Part shown: one piece after another, positions 43,224 to 53,390 of the stretch
How positions within the stretch are numbered: position 1 is the stretch's first letter
Layout: the number at the start of each line of letters is the position of its first letter
Assembly (NCBI RefSeq): GCF_900129925.1
Contig: NZ_FQXI01000008.1
Span: 1 to 64,000 of the forward strand
Source of the DNA: Anaerosphaera aminiphila DSM 21120
GTDB taxonomy: Bacteria; Bacillota; Clostridia; Tissierellales; Peptoniphilaceae
Direction of reading: 5' to 3'
DNA length: 64,000 nucleotides
Made by a program: the position numbers and the translations under genes
The notes under the pieces: generated by a model
The model's database searches: none
Seen by the model: the letters and a program-made list of their open reading frames with translations, nothing else
Told to the model about the DNA's origin: nothing

Positions 43224-44607
43224 CGTTCTTCACTTCACTATGCAAATATTTTTCTTTTAGCTTAGGGCTAATTCTATCTAAACTCTCTTCAGGTAAAATT
43301 CTCAAAAGTTTCCAACCTAAGTCCAGTGTTTCGTTCATACTTCTATTTTCATCAAAACTTTGACTTAAAAATTTATTTTCAAATTCTGCTCCAAACTCCA
43401 AAAATTTCTTATCAGAATCTGAAAGGTCCTCTGAACCTATAATTTGTGCCAGTGCTCGAATGTCTTGTACTTTTGAATAGGATGCAAATAGTTGTGAAGA
43501 AAGATCGGGATGGTCTTCTCTGGTAAATCCCTCTCCTATTCCGTCTTTCATTAGACGGGAAAGTGATGGAAGTACGTTTATCGGAGGGTAAACTCCCGAT
43601 TGGTCCAAGTCTCTTGAAAGTACAATTTGTCCCTCTGTAATGTATCCTGTCAAGTCCGGAATCGGATGGGTAATGTCGTCATTTGGCATTGTCAAAATCG
43701 GAATTAAAGTTACTGAACCGTTTATTCCCTTAATCATTCCCGCTCTTTCATATAACATTGCAAGGTCTGAGTAGAGATGTCCCGGATATCCCTTACGAGA
43801 TGGAACTTCTTCTCTTGAGGAGGACACTTCTCTAAGCGCTTCCCCATAGGAAGTTATATCTGTCATTATTACTAGAACGTGTTTATTTTCTTCATAGGCC
43901 AAATACTCTGCTGCAGTAAGTGCACACTTAGGCGCTATTAGTCTTTCCATTATGGGATCGTCTGCATAATTTATATACATTACTACTTTTTCAGAAACTC
44001 CCGCATTGTTAAAAGCCTGTCTAAAGTAATTTGCCTCGTCGTGTTTTACACCTATTGCCGCAAATACTATTGCAAAGTTGTCCTCTCCACCTTCTGAAAC
44101 TTTTGCCTGTCTTACTATTTGTGCGGCAAGCTCATCGTGTGGAAGTCCGGAACCTGAAAATATTGGAAGTTTTTGCCCTCTTATAAGTGTCATTAGTGCA
44201 TCTATAGAAGAAATTCCGGTTTGTATAAAGTTTCTTGGATACTCTCTGGCAACTGGATTTATAGGTCTTCCGTTTACATTGTAAAATTTATCTGAGTAGA
44301 TGTCTCCACCCTTGTCTATGGCTCTTCCAATGCCGTCAAATACACGACCTAGTATATCTTTTGAAAGGGGTATTTCAAAGGGCTTTGATTCAAATAGCAC
44401 TCTTGAATTTTCTGTTGAAACGCCCAAGTTATCCCCAAATACTTGAATTAATGCAGAATCTCCATCTATTTTTATAACTTGCCCTATCATTTCTTTTTTA
44501 TCTGTAGATTTAATTCTAACTACTTCTCCATAGGACACTTTATGCAAATTAGACAGTTCTATAAGAGATCCTTCTACTTTATCTAATAGTAAATACTCTT
44601 TTTTCAT
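43213..44607 (-). CDS. atpB: V-type ATP synthase subunit B
   Basis: Non-catalytic nucleotide-binding subunit of the A3B3 head, 464 residues. Family stretches include [34 protein letters not shown]-type and [31 protein letters not shown] with [34 protein letters not shown] precedes the ATG. It overlaps subunit A by 4 nt and subunit D by 11 nt, indicating tightly coupled translation. Confidence 0.96.
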   Translation of the reverse strand: MKKEYLLLDKVEGSLIELSNLHKVSYGEVVRIKSTDKKEMIGQVIKIDGDSALIQVFGDNLGVSTENSRVLFESKPFEIPLSKDILGRVFDGIGRAIDKGGDIYSDKFYNVNGRPINPVAREYPRNFIQTGISSIDALMTLIRGQKLPIFSGSGLPHDELAAQIVRQAKVSEGGEDNFAIVFAAIGVKHDEANYFRQAFNNAGVSEKVVMYINYADDPIMERLIAPKCALTAAEYLAYEENKHVLVIMTDITSYGEALREVSSSREEVPSRKGYPGHLYSDLAMLYERAGMIKGINGSVTLIPILTMPNDDITHPIPDLTGYITEGQIVLSRDLDQSGVYPPINVLPSLSRLMKDGIGEGFTREDHPDLSSQLFASYSKVQDIRALAQIIGSEDLSDSDKKFLEFGAEFENKFLSQSFDENRSMNETLDLGWKLLRILPEESLDRISPKLKEKYLHSEVKNDGK

Positions 44608-46382
44608 TTAATCACCTGCTCTGCATATCTATCTTCCAAGCTGCCGTAAAAATCTCTTATCTCGTTATTTAAAGCTACAAATTTTTGAAGTTGGTCGTTT
44701 TCTATGTTGTACTTCATATTTATTACTTCTGAATATATAGTTTCATCTTTTATTTTTGATATTGGAATGGACTTTTCTACTGCACTCTTTCCGCACTCAT
44801 ATAAAATATCTATTGTATTTAACATTTCATATTGTTTTTCCAATGGAACGAAAGTATCTATTGGGTTAAAGGCATTTTGTTGTAAAAATCCAACTTTAAT
44901 AACTTTACATATTTCCAAAATCAACCTTTGGTTGTCGGGAAGCACATCTTCTCCAACTAACATTACTATTTCATTTAACTTAGTTTCCTGATGAAGTAAG
45001 TCTAAAAATTTCTTTCTAAGCTCTAATAAATCTCCATCTAATCTCATGTCGTAGTAGTCTTCCAGTTGTGCAATATATCCTGAATAGGAATTATTCCAAT
45101 TTATTGCCGGATAGTGTCTTGCATAGGCAAGGTCTTTATCCAGTGCTAAAAATACATTTACAAATCTCTTTGTATTTTCAGTAACTGGTTCAGAAAAATC
45201 TCCTCCTGCGGGAGAAACTGCTCCTATTAGGGTTACTGAGCCCTCTTTTTCTGAAAACGTCTTTACATAGCCCGCTCTTTCATAGAACTGAGCTATTCTG
45301 GATGGCAAATAAGCAGGATATCCCTCTTCCGCAGGCATTTCCTCAAGTCGTCCTGAAATCTCCCTTAATGCCTCAGCCCAACGTGATGTGGAGTCTGCCA
45401 TTAGTGCTACGTGATATCCTTGATCTCTAAAGTACTCAGCTATAGTAACTCCTGTATAAATACTGGCTTCACGAGCTGCAACGGGCATATTTGAAGTATT
45501 TGCAATAAGCACTGTCCTGTCCATTAGAGAGTTTCCTGTATAGGGGTCTATTAGTTTTGGAAAGTCCTCCAATACTTCTGTCATTTCATTTCCTCTTTCA
45601 CCACAGCCAATATACACAATAATATCTGCATCGCAGTATTTAGCTATTTGGTGTTGAGTCATGGTCTTTCCTGTTCCGAATCCTCCCGGGATTGCAGTAG
45701 TTCCGCCCTTTGCTATGGGGAAGAACACGTCAAATACCCTTTGTCCTGTAACCAGTAACTTTCCTATTTGAAGTCTTTCCTTCATTGGTCTTTGAACTCT
45801 AACAGGCCAGTTTTGATACATTTTTATCTTGTGAACTCTGCCATTTTCATCTGTTACTTCCATTAAATCTTCTTCTATGTTGTACTTTCCGCTTTCAAGA
45901 GATTTTGTAATCTTGCCCTTTACTCCTATTGGAATTAAAAGCCTGTGTTCTATAATTGGAGTTTCTTGAACTGTTCCAAAAATTTCTCCCTCTGAAACAC
46001 TGTCTCCAACTTTTACTGTTAGCTTTACATCCCAAAGTTTTTCTTCATCCAAGGAGATTAGTCCAATTCCCTCAGGCATAAAGTTTCCATAGTTTTCTTT
46101 TATTTTATCCAGTGGTCTTTGAATGCCGTCAAACATATTTGAAAGCATCCCCGGCCCTAATTTTACTGATAGTGGAGCTCCTGTTGAAATTATTTCCTCA
46201 TCTCTTGTAAGTCCTTCTGTCTCTTCATAGACTTGAACTACTCCAAAATCTCCATCTATGGAAATAACTTCTCCTATTAATTTTTTTTCTCCAACTACTA
46301 CCATTTCTCTAAGCTTAAAGCTGCCCATGTCACTTCCAGTTACTACAGGCCCATTAATTGTCTTTATATAGCCTTTTTTCAA
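44604..46382 (-). CDS. atpA: V-type ATP synthase subunit A (catalytic)
   Basis: Catalytic subunit of 592 residues, normal for the family. The P-loop is [19 protein letters not shown], and the following [15 protein letters not shown], the [27 protein letters not shown] segment (catalytic Glu, Arg) and [21 protein letters not shown] are present. The start is TTG at 46382, with GGTGGGG just upstream; no ATG fits. It overlaps subunits E and B by 4 nt each. Confidence 0.96.
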   Translation of the reverse strand: MKKGYIKTINGPVVTGSDMGSFKLREMVVVGEKKLIGEVISIDGDFGVVQVYEETEGLTRDEEIISTGAPLSVKLGPGMLSNMFDGIQRPLDKIKENYGNFMPEGIGLISLDEEKLWDVKLTVKVGDSVSEGEIFGTVQETPIIEHRLLIPIGVKGKITKSLESGKYNIEEDLMEVTDENGRVHKIKMYQNWPVRVQRPMKERLQIGKLLVTGQRVFDVFFPIAKGGTTAIPGGFGTGKTMTQHQIAKYCDADIIVYIGCGERGNEMTEVLEDFPKLIDPYTGNSLMDRTVLIANTSNMPVAAREASIYTGVTIAEYFRDQGYHVALMADSTSRWAEALREISGRLEEMPAEEGYPAYLPSRIAQFYERAGYVKTFSEKEGSVTLIGAVSPAGGDFSEPVTENTKRFVNVFLALDKDLAYARHYPAINWNNSYSGYIAQLEDYYDMRLDGDLLELRKKFLDLLHQETKLNEIVMLVGEDVLPDNQRLILEICKVIKVGFLQQNAFNPIDTFVPLEKQYEMLNTIDILYECGKSAVEKSIPISKIKDETIYSEVINMKYNIENDQLQKFVALNNEIRDFYGSLEDRYAEQVIK

Positions 46383-47005
46383 ATTTCCCCACCTGCTTTT
46401 TTAAGTGTAGAATGTAGCAATTTTCCGATGTCATATCTACTCTCTTCTATCATTGTCTTAAAAGAACCGTCAATAGTATAGGTCTTATTATAATCTGATA
46501 TTGTAAAGCCTCCCAAGTACTGTGTTGGTAGTTTTTCATATTCCAATTCTAAATTTTTATCTTCTGCTATTTCTATAAGTTTTTTAGATAGTTTTTCTCT
46601 GTCTTCGTCTAGAATGCCCACTATATATTTTCCCTGTTTTAAATCGCAGACAGCACCTTTAAATTTATTTGCTACAAAATTTAAATACTCATCTGTTTCT
46701 ACAAAGGAAAGCACTTTTTTATAGAGTTCTTCTATTAATTTACTTAACAGCTCTTCATCTTTTTGAAGTTCAAGTATTCTGCTATTTTCATTTACTTCTG
46801 AAATCATTTCATATTTTTGTCTATTTGCAAGATTTACTCTTCTTTCAATTATTTCAGCCTTTACTCCATCTAGCTCTTTTTCCTTATCTTCTAAGTCTTT
46901 TTGCACTTTACTTTTTTCTTCAACGAGTTTTTCAAGACATTCTTTTTCTTTATCTAAAAATACTATTTTTTCAAATATATCTAATTTGTTCTCAAGTAAA
47001 ATCAT
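46379..47005 (-). CDS. atpE: V-type ATP synthase subunit E
   Basis: Peripheral stalk subunit E, 208 residues: an N-terminal helix rich in Lys/Glu (about 15-90) and a C-terminal alpha/beta head with GGFTISDYNKTYTIDGSFKTMIEESRYDIGKLLHSTL, the usual E-subunit ending. Sequence conservation in this subunit is low; position between F and A in the operon supports it. Confidence 0.87.
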   Translation of the reverse strand: MILLENKLDIFEKIVFLDKEKECLEKLVEEKSKVQKDLEDKEKELDGVKAEIIERRVNLANRQKYEMISEVNENSRILELQKDEELLSKLIEELYKKVLSFVETDEYLNFVANKFKGAVCDLKQGKYIVGILDEDREKLSKKLIEIAEDKNLELEYEKLPTQYLGGFTISDYNKTYTIDGSFKTMIEESRYDIGKLLHSTLKKAGGEI

Positions 47006-47017
47006 ATTTATACCTCA

Positions 47018-47326
47018 TCAATTAACCTTTACGCCTACAGACTCTTTGATATATCTCATTATAAAATCTTTGTCTTTTAACCCATTTCTATCAGGTATTG
47101 TAACAACTAAAGGCAATTTCTTTGAAAGTTTAACTTCTATAACTTCCTCTTCTATTAATTTAAAGTCGTCTTCAATTAATATAATAATTCCCACATTTTC
47201 GTCTTCTTTATACTGTTTAAACTTTGTTTTAAGTTCACTTTCATTTTTACAATAAACACCTTCAATTCCTGCAAGCCTCAAACTTATAATTACATCTCTA
47301 CTTCTTGAAATTGTAAGTGATTTCAT
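47018..47326 (-). CDS. atpF: V-type ATP synthase subunit F
   Basis: Small Rossmann-like stalk subunit of 102 residues (SRDVIISLRLAGIEGVYCKNESELKTKFKQYKEDENVGIIILIEDDF) that binds subunit D in the rotor. It starts at the last base of the subunit K stop (TAATG). Confidence 0.9.
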   Translation of the reverse strand: MKSLTISRSRDVIISLRLAGIEGVYCKNESELKTKFKQYKEDENVGIIILIEDDFKLIEEEVIEVKLSKKLPLVVTIPDRNGLKDKDFIMRYIKESVGVKVN

Positions 47327-47748
47327 TATAATCTACCTAGTATTAGAATAGAAATTATAAGACCGTAAATTGCAATTCCCTCTGCCAATCCTATAAATAT
47401 AAGAGTTTTACCGAACATTGATGAATCTTCAGATACTGCTCCTATTGCAGATGAACCTACATTTCCTACAGCTACTCCTGTTCCAAGAGCAGCCAGTCCT
47501 GTAGATAGCGCAGCTCCCAAATATCCAAGGCCACTTGCTGTTCCGGATACTGCCGGAGCGGCACTTGCTGCTTGAGGTATTACTACTATTAAAGCAACTA
47601 CCAAAGTCGGTACAAATGCAAGTAAGTTTATTCCCATTACTTTCTTTAACTTTTTACTGTTTCCCTTTGTCTTTAAACGATTGTGATAAATTCCAAATCC
47701 TATAGTGCTCAATACAATAATTGTAGCAACAACCAAAACTTTTCCCAT
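47326..47748 (-). CDS. atpK: V-type ATP synthase subunit K (membrane rotor)
   Basis: Proteolipid of the rotor ring, 140 residues with four hydrophobic segments (about 2-20, 38-58, 74-103 and 112-138). The single ion-binding carboxylate is Glu123 in GLAEGIAIYG in the last helix; the first hairpin has none, as usual for duplicated K subunits. Gly/Ala-rich segments (SGLGYLGAALSTGLAALGTGVAVG) are typical. I cannot decide from sequence whether H+ or Na+ is carried. AGGAGG precedes the ATG. Confidence 0.92.
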   Translation of the reverse strand: MGKVLVVATIIVLSTIGFGIYHNRLKTKGNSKKLKKVMGINLLAFVPTLVVALIVVIPQAASAAPAVSGTASGLGYLGAALSTGLAALGTGVAVGNVGSSAIGAVSEDSSMFGKTLIFIGLAEGIAIYGLIISILILGRL

Positions 47749-47749
47749 T

Positions 47750-49699
47750 TTACTTTTCCTCCAAATCTACTTTTGCAGGTACAAATTCATACCCATCACC
47801 TGTGTAGTATTTACTAAACATTTCATAGTATTCAAGTCTTAGACTTTGAATAAACACAATAAGTCCCTCAAGACCTATTATCAATATATTTCCAAATAGC
47901 AAAGCTATAAAATTACCAACTGCACTTCCTGTCATCTCTCCTATTGTCTGAAATGCCAAGAACAATCCAACGTGGTTTATTGCAAAGGCTCCAACCCTAA
48001 TAAATGAAATTATATTACTAAGTATTGAAATCAATGCTTCTATTAGAGAGAATGAACCTTCTATATAGTATCCACTCACATCTCCGTTTTCATAACTTAC
48101 TTTTTGCTTCATTATCTTTTGGGCAAGTGGTCTCTTAAATATCATAAGCACTAGCGCCACTAGTATCACACCCACTGAAATTTTTGTTGGAACTATTGAT
48201 ATTCCGGCCATATAACCTACACCTAAGTTTGTCATTAGCAAAAATATAATAAATCCGCAAATTCCATCTTTTCCAAATAACAGTTCTTCTATATTCCCCG
48301 CTTTAAATTTGTTTATAAATCCTAAAAAGTAGGAAATTGACAATAGTACAATTCCAAATGCCACAGATATTATGAGCACTTGGTTAATATTATCAAAAGG
48401 CCTCATCCAAAGTGCCGGTATTAACTCTTCAGAACCAAATACCGAGCCATATAAAACCCCAAATATCATTGAAGAAATCCCAAGCCTTGTGAGTATTGCC
48501 CCAAAGCCCTTGTTAATTTTTTTAGAAATTATAATGCCACCTATTAAAAACACTGCCCCCTGTCCCACATCTCCAAACATTGAGCCAAAGAGTATCATAT
48601 AGGTTATTCCCAAAAATGTCGTAGGGTCAATTTCCCCATAGTTTGGAACTCCATACATCTTTAAAAGCATTTCAAAGGGTCTAAAAAAACTGTTGTTTTT
48701 TAACTTTGTTGGTGGAGTTATTTTTTTTTCGTCAGGCTCTTCAAATATAAAAGTTAAATTTTTGTACTTAGACAGTTTATCTTTTATTTCTTCGTAGTCT
48801 GTAACGCCTATCCAACCTGAGAGATAAAAATATTTTTTAGATCTCACCATGTGTTTTTTTACTTCTTCAATTTTTTCACTTAAGAGCATTCTAGCCAAGA
48901 CTTTTTTTATAGTGTCTTCACTGTCTAATATTAATTTGTCTCTATAAGATTCTATTTCTTTCTTTTCTTCTAAAAGCAAGTCACTCTCCTTGGAGTACTT
49001 ACTTAAAATCTCCTGAGCTGTTCCCTTGTACTGTCCTGCAATATCTACGTCTTGCCAATTTAAACTCCTTAAAATTCTGTCTATTTCATTAGTTACTTCC
49101 TTTGGATAAATTGCCAAGAATACTTCACTTTTTTCAATAGTGCCTGTGTGAAAAATCAGCGCTATAATATTTCCGTAGTTCTTCTTTAGCTTTAATCTGG
49201 CTTCTCTATCTAATATTCCAAATCTGACGTTAAAATACTCTAAGTTAGTCAAATTTGAAATATCAATATCAACGTTTTCAAAGAGAGTGTAGTTCGTTTC
49301 AATTCTCTCATTGTTTTTTAAAATTCTGTTTATTTCATTTAATCTATCTACCTTTGGCTTTAGCTCTTCGTAGTAGTTTTCAAAGTCTATATCTCCATCT
49401 ACATTGTCTATATACTTGCTCTCAATGGAGTCAAATCCAAAGAACTCCATTAGCTCTCTTGCTTCTTTTACAATAACGTCCTTAGACTCATCCCTTTCAA
49501 AGGGAACAATATTATTTAATTCCAGCACTTTTTCCAAGTCTTTTTGCTTTTCTAAATTAAATGTAAATTCGTTGTTGTCTATTTCTAGTTGAGCATTGAT
49601 TATATTGACTTTTTTAGTTTTGAGAATATCAATTATCACATTGTCCATTACAGACAAGTCTCCAACTATATTCATTTTCTTCATTTTTTCTACAGCCAT
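47750..49699 (-). CDS. atpI: V-type ATP synthase subunit I
   Basis: Membrane stator (a-type) subunit of 649 residues. The N-terminal half is a soluble coiled-coil domain; the C-terminal half has about eight helices with FGSMFGDVGQGAVFLIGG, GVLYGSVFGSEE and SFIRVGAFAINHVGLFLAF, the last holding the Arg expected to face the rotor carboxylate. AAGGAAG precedes the ATG. It starts directly after subunit C. Confidence 0.94.
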   Translation of the reverse strand: MAVEKMKKMNIVGDLSVMDNVIIDILKTKKVNIINAQLEIDNNEFTFNLEKQKDLEKVLELNNIVPFERDESKDVIVKEARELMEFFGFDSIESKYIDNVDGDIDFENYYEELKPKVDRLNEINRILKNNERIETNYTLFENVDIDISNLTNLEYFNVRFGILDREARLKLKKNYGNIIALIFHTGTIEKSEVFLAIYPKEVTNEIDRILRSLNWQDVDIAGQYKGTAQEILSKYSKESDLLLEEKKEIESYRDKLILDSEDTIKKVLARMLLSEKIEEVKKHMVRSKKYFYLSGWIGVTDYEEIKDKLSKYKNLTFIFEEPDEKKITPPTKLKNNSFFRPFEMLLKMYGVPNYGEIDPTTFLGITYMILFGSMFGDVGQGAVFLIGGIIISKKINKGFGAILTRLGISSMIFGVLYGSVFGSEELIPALWMRPFDNINQVLIISVAFGIVLLSISYFLGFINKFKAGNIEELLFGKDGICGFIIFLLMTNLGVGYMAGISIVPTKISVGVILVALVLMIFKRPLAQKIMKQKVSYENGDVSGYYIEGSFSLIEALISILSNIISFIRVGAFAINHVGLFLAFQTIGEMTGSAVGNFIALLFGNILIIGLEGLIVFIQSLRLEYYEMFSKYYTGDGYEFVPAKVDLEEK

Positions 49700-50743
49700 C
49701 TATAATTCACTTCCTTTATAACTTCTTACTAGAAACTTAAGTTTTTCTTCAAAATCAATATCAAATCTTGTAGTTTCCAAAATGGCACTTATATCTTTAA
49801 CTTCATAATCTAATAAAAAAGTATATCCAAGATATTTTCCAATATTTGAAACTCCTCTTATAGATTCTCTCTTTGCAGTGTAGTATAGATATCTGCTGGC
49901 TCTTCTATCCATGTATATATCTCTTTTTTCTGCGTCAAATAAAAACTTGTACTCCGTTTTTAATATTGTCTCAACTAAACTGTCTACAGTTTCCTCATAG
50001 CACAGAGCTTTTAACTTATTGTAATTTAATCTATTTCCGCCTAGAATACAAAAATTAATTAACTCTTCAGGTAACAGACTGTAATATTTTAAACCTCTGT
50101 AAATCCAAGTTACATTTAAAAGGTCAATTTTACTTCCTATCAACTTTGAAACTACTTCCAAATCAGCCTTTGAAAACTTTTTCGTCGCCTCTAGAAGTGA
50201 AGAGTAATAAATTTTATCCAAATTCATCTCCATATAAAAAAGTATTACATCATCGCTTTCATTTTCGTAAGCACGTAATACTTTATAATACTTAGTATTT
50301 TTCAAACTATCTATAAAAGTTTGTATTGTAGAATTCCTGTCAATTTTAAATCTTTCAATATCTATATTTAAATCTTTGTAATTTAAAATTTGACTGTCAT
50401 TTTTTCTTTGTAAAACTCTAAGTATTTTTTTAATGTCTTCAATCTCAAATTCTGACATTAGTGCATTTGAAAGTTCCTTATAGTCTCCCGAAAAGTAATG
50501 ACTTATTTTTTCCAGTTGAGCTCTTCTATAATTTCTCATTTTAAGCTCGGCCTCATAAGTCGTGTCATACAGACTTAGCTCGCCACCCACATCTGTGTTT
50601 TCTTTTAAGTAATTTAGAATATCCCTAGTGGTTTTATAGTGAGATAAGTTTATATAGTCTTCATCTTTTAGGAATTTGGAATTTAATTTTCCTATTTTTG
50701 CATTTACAGCAGATAAACTTGCTGTTTTACCCACTTCAATCAT
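49700..50743 (-). CDS. atpC: V-type ATP synthase subunit C
   Basis: Subunit C (equivalent of eukaryotic subunit d), which sits on the rotor ring and links it to the central stalk. It is all-helical, about 347 residues, with the family features NAKIGKLNSKFLKDEDYINLSHYKTTRDILNYLKE near the N-terminus. The frame opens at a GTG (50749); ATG 50743 fits the ribosome binding sequence AGGTGAGG a little better. It overlaps the preceding small coiled-coil gene by a few bases. Confidence 0.87.
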   Translation of the reverse strand: MIEVGKTASLSAVNAKIGKLNSKFLKDEDYINLSHYKTTRDILNYLKENTDVGGELSLYDTTYEAELKMRNYRRAQLEKISHYFSGDYKELSNALMSEFEIEDIKKILRVLQRKNDSQILNYKDLNIDIERFKIDRNSTIQTFIDSLKNTKYYKVLRAYENESDDVILFYMEMNLDKIYYSSLLEATKKFSKADLEVVSKLIGSKIDLLNVTWIYRGLKYYSLLPEELINFCILGGNRLNYNKLKALCYEETVDSLVETILKTEYKFLFDAEKRDIYMDRRASRYLYYTAKRESIRGVSNIGKYLGYTFLLDYEVKDISAILETTRFDIDFEEKLKFLVRSYKGSEL

Positions 50744-51056
50744 CCTCACCTAAAATAAACTTATTAAAAGCCCTATCTATTAATTTTTTTTCATTTTTGT
50801 TGTATAGTTCATCTATTTCCTTAAGTTTTTCCTTATCATCATCTTCTTTTTTAGTTGCTATACTCTTAGCTTCTTCAATAATTTTGTCAAACTCCTCTTG
50901 AGCTGTCTTCTTAGCATCTTCTAAGGCAAAGTTTTCCATATCTGTTGCCCTTTTTCTAAACTCTTCTCTTACTTTTTCAATCTTTTTTTCTGTGTCTTTT
51001 ACTAATTTTTGAGTCTTTTCATCAATTTCAAGTACTTTGTTAATTTGACTTTTCAA
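50736..51056 (-). CDS. atpH: V-type ATP synthase subunit H/G (peripheral stalk)
   Basis: First gene of the operon: a 106-residue coiled coil very rich in Lys and Glu (DEKTQKLVKDTEKKIEKVREEFRKRATDMENFALEDAKKTAQEEFDKII), the pattern of the H/G subunit that pairs with E in the peripheral stalk. It starts with TTG, with AAGGGAT 6 nt upstream. The gene order H-C-I-K-F-E-A-B-D is a common Firmicute arrangement. Confidence 0.82.
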   Translation of the reverse strand: MKSQINKVLEIDEKTQKLVKDTEKKIEKVREEFRKRATDMENFALEDAKKTAQEEFDKIIEEAKSIATKKEDDDKEKLKEIDELYNKNEKKLIDRAFNKFILGEDD

Positions 51057-51127
51057 ATTATCCCTTCTTTCAGCTTTCTGAAAACTACTTAATTTTAAAA
51101 ATCTCTTTCAGAACTCAATAATAAAAC

Positions 51128-51156
51128 ATTATACTCCTTTGAAAAAATTATTTCCA
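51128..51156 (-). promoter_or_regulatory. V-type ATPase operon promoter
   Basis: Minus-strand -10 TATAAT (51128-51133) with TGGAAA (51151-51156) 17 bp upstream, about 70 nt before the first gene. A small hairpin TTTCAG/CTGAAA (51068-51083) lies in the leader. Confidence 0.5.
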
Positions 51157-51191
51157 CAATCCACAGTTGTAAATTGTTTTTTACAAGAACA

Positions 51192-51761
51192 TTAATTTAA
51201 TACTTCTAAGTCCAAATCTTCCAGCCCATAGTCTTCAATAATAGATATTATTTTTTCTGAATAATTTGGATCTGTAGCATAGCCACACTCATAAAGTGCA
51301 GTGGCAGCCTCCCTATAACTTGAGGCTCTTCTTACTCTCTCATATCTCTTTGCCTCTGTAATAAGTCTTGCATAGTCGTTAAAACTCTCTTCTTTTGTGT
51401 TGTATTTTCTAAATCCCTCATTCATGGTTACTTCTTTTCCATCTATAAATTCAGCTGTGTCTAAATTTACGGAATTATCTTTTTTACCCGCCTTTATTCC
51501 AAAGTAATTTTTATATTCAGAAGACAGCCCCGAGGTTCCAAAATTACTCTCTAGTGCTGATTGAGCAAGTACCACACTTGGAAATAAATTGTATTTTTTT
51601 GAAATATCTGTTGCCAAATACTTTGTATTTTCAATATATTCTGTCCTATAGTCCACTCTATTTTCTATTGAAACAAATATGAAGAGCAAAATTAAAAGTA
51701 TTAAACCCCCAAAAAATAGGCAACCACATCCAGTGTTATTTTTCTTTTTCTTAGATACCAT
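51192..51761 (-). CDS. Membrane-anchored glucosaminidase-domain protein
   Basis: A 189-residue peptidoglycan hydrolase candidate. The N-terminus is KKKKNNTGCGC followed by one membrane helix (about 15-32), then an N-acetylglucosaminidase domain (LytG/FlgJ type) with the catalytic Glu in VVLAQSALESNFGTSGL and the block YKNYFGIKAG followed later by ECGYATDPNYSEKI. ATG 51761 has AAGGAG 6 nt upstream; the longer frame starts at 51791. The start overlaps the end of rpoN by 11 nt, so the two are coupled. A cell-wall role fits the WalRK system, but no direct link is visible. Confidence 0.85.
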   Translation of the reverse strand: MVSKKKKNNTGCGCLFFGGLILLILLFIFVSIENRVDYRTEYIENTKYLATDISKKYNLFPSVVLAQSALESNFGTSGLSSEYKNYFGIKAGKKDNSVNLDTAEFIDGKEVTMNEGFRKYNTKEESFNDYARLITEAKRYERVRRASSYREAATALYECGYATDPNYSEKIISIIEDYGLEDLDLEVLN

Positions 51762-53082
51762 CGAATCTCCTTCTAAAGCTTGCAGATGCAATATTTAACT
51801 CACTTCTATACTTTGCAACTGTCCTTCTGTTAATGTTTATGCCCTTTTTATTTACTATATCTGTAATACTTTGATCTGATAGGGGCTTTGACTTATCCTC
51901 TTCATCTATTATGTCTATTATTATCTTCTCTATGTAATCTCTTGAAACTTTTCCATCTTTTGTTCCTATAGATGTGGAGAAAAAATACTTTAGGGGAAAC
52001 ACTCCCTTTTTACACTGTAAGTACTTATTTTTTGTAACTCTTGAAACTGTAGACTCTGAAATACCTAGAGTATCTGCTATGTCTTTTAATGTCATTGGCT
52101 TGAGAGATGAATCCTTTAAAAAAAAGTCTTTTTGTCTATTTACAAGTTCATTAGATACTTTTGAAATATTCTCTCTTCTCTGTTCAATGGATTTTAATAA
52201 AAACATAGTTCTGGAGAGCTTAGTATTTAAATAATTCCTGGTATCTTCATCTATGTCTGTTTCCAGCATATTTAAATAGTATTTGTTAATAGTCACATTT
52301 GAACTACTTGACTCTTCAATTTCCACAACCAGTTCACCATCGACTATATTTACAAATATTTCAGGTCTTATATACGGTGTTGGCTCTGAAGAGGTAACGT
52401 AGCCTGAACCCGGTTTCGGATTTAACTTTTTAACTTCTTCTATGTAGTAGAGAGTATCCTCTATAGATATGTTTAAACTCTTTGCTATTTTATTTATTCT
52501 ATTTTTAGATATGTCCTCTAAGTGATTTTCAATAATTGCCCTTAGTACTTTTCCGTTTTCTTCAGTTTGCAAAATTAAACACTCTTTTAAATTTCTGGCG
52601 CCAATCCCCCTGGGTTCAAAGGTCCAAATTTTTTTAAGTATGTAAAATACATCGTGTACATCTACATTTAACATATCTGCAGCTTCATTTAAGTTGAGTT
52701 TTAAATAACCATCATCATCAATATTTTCAACTAAAAATGTTCCGATTATCCTCTCACTTTCAGTTAATTTTAAAGTGTTTAACTGTTCCATTAAAATATC
52801 AACTAGTAAAACTTCTGATGAGACGTACTTTTCATAGGAATTTTCTTCATCAACAGGAGCTTCGTAAAAGTCTTCTCTATCTTTTCTGTTTTCTTTTAAA
52901 AATTTTACTACCCTATCGTCTTCCGATTTTGGCTTATAATCTACATATATATTTTCTTCAGATTCTCTCATTAAAAAATCTTCCAATTCCACTAAATTCA
53001 ATTCCATTATTCCAATAGCTTGAATAAGTTCTGTTGTAAGATTTAGCTGTTGAGACTGATTTAATTTTAAATTTAAATCCAT
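51751..53082 (-). CDS. rpoN: RNA polymerase sigma-54 factor
   Basis: Sigma-54 of 443 residues. Region I is glutamine/leucine-rich at the N-terminus (LNLKLNQSQQLNLTTELIQAIGIMELNLVELEDFL). The core-binding part contains GIGARNLKECLILQ. The DNA-binding part has the helix-turn-helix TLKDIADTLGISESTVSRVTKNKYLQCKKGVFPLKYFFS, and the RpoN box reads INRRTVAKYRSELNIASASFRRR at the C-terminus. It reads promoters with -24/-12 elements and needs an AAA+ activator; one candidate, with an altered contact loop, is encoded at 35050-36591. Confidence 0.95.
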   Translation of the reverse strand: MDLNLKLNQSQQLNLTTELIQAIGIMELNLVELEDFLMRESEENIYVDYKPKSEDDRVVKFLKENRKDREDFYEAPVDEENSYEKYVSSEVLLVDILMEQLNTLKLTESERIIGTFLVENIDDDGYLKLNLNEAADMLNVDVHDVFYILKKIWTFEPRGIGARNLKECLILQTEENGKVLRAIIENHLEDISKNRINKIAKSLNISIEDTLYYIEEVKKLNPKPGSGYVTSSEPTPYIRPEIFVNIVDGELVVEIEESSSSNVTINKYYLNMLETDIDEDTRNYLNTKLSRTMFLLKSIEQRRENISKVSNELVNRQKDFFLKDSSLKPMTLKDIADTLGISESTVSRVTKNKYLQCKKGVFPLKYFFSTSIGTKDGKVSRDYIEKIIIDIIDEEDKSKPLSDQSITDIVNKKGININRRTVAKYRSELNIASASFRRRFDGI

Positions 53083-53097
53083 ATTATCACCATCTCT

Positions 53098-53106
53098 ATT
53101 ATATCA
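53098..53106 (-). promoter_or_regulatory. rpoN extended -10 promoter
   Basis: Minus-strand TGATATAAT just 16 nt before the rpoN ATG, followed by GGTGAT as ribosome binding sequence. Confidence 0.6.
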
Positions 53107-53154
53107 CATCGCCGGTTCTATATTTTTAAGACAATTCAAGTTTTAGACAACAAA

Positions 53155-53196
53155 AAAGAGAATGAATATAATAAATTACAATTAATTCATTCTCTT
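53155..53196 (-). terminator. Terminator facing the rpoN promoter
   Basis: AAGAGAATGAAT (53157-53168) pairs perfectly with ATTCATTCTCTT (53185-53196); on the minus strand the stem is followed by TTTTTTGTTG. It lies upstream of rpoN and so must end a transcript coming from 53.2-54.0 kb on the minus strand, where no intact gene is visible. Confidence 0.75.
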
Positions 53197-53202
53197 AATT
53201 TA

Positions 53203-53216
53203 TTGACAATTTCATC
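53203..53216 (+). repeat. Left inverted repeat TTGACAATTTCATC
   Basis: Exact inverted partner of 53866-53879; allowing two mismatches the match extends to 20 bp (53203-53222 against 53860-53879). Confidence 0.7.
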
Positions 53217-53390
53217 CAACTTAAATCTTTTGGTTCTGTCACTATTCTACCTTTTGCCTTTACTGTTTTTTTAACTTTAACAATATTAATTTTTAAATTT
53301 AATCTGTTACGTTAGATTTGTTTCTTCAATACTTTTTTTGTTGCTTTTAATACTCTTTGTTACCTTAATAAATTTTTTTACTTAAACTTT

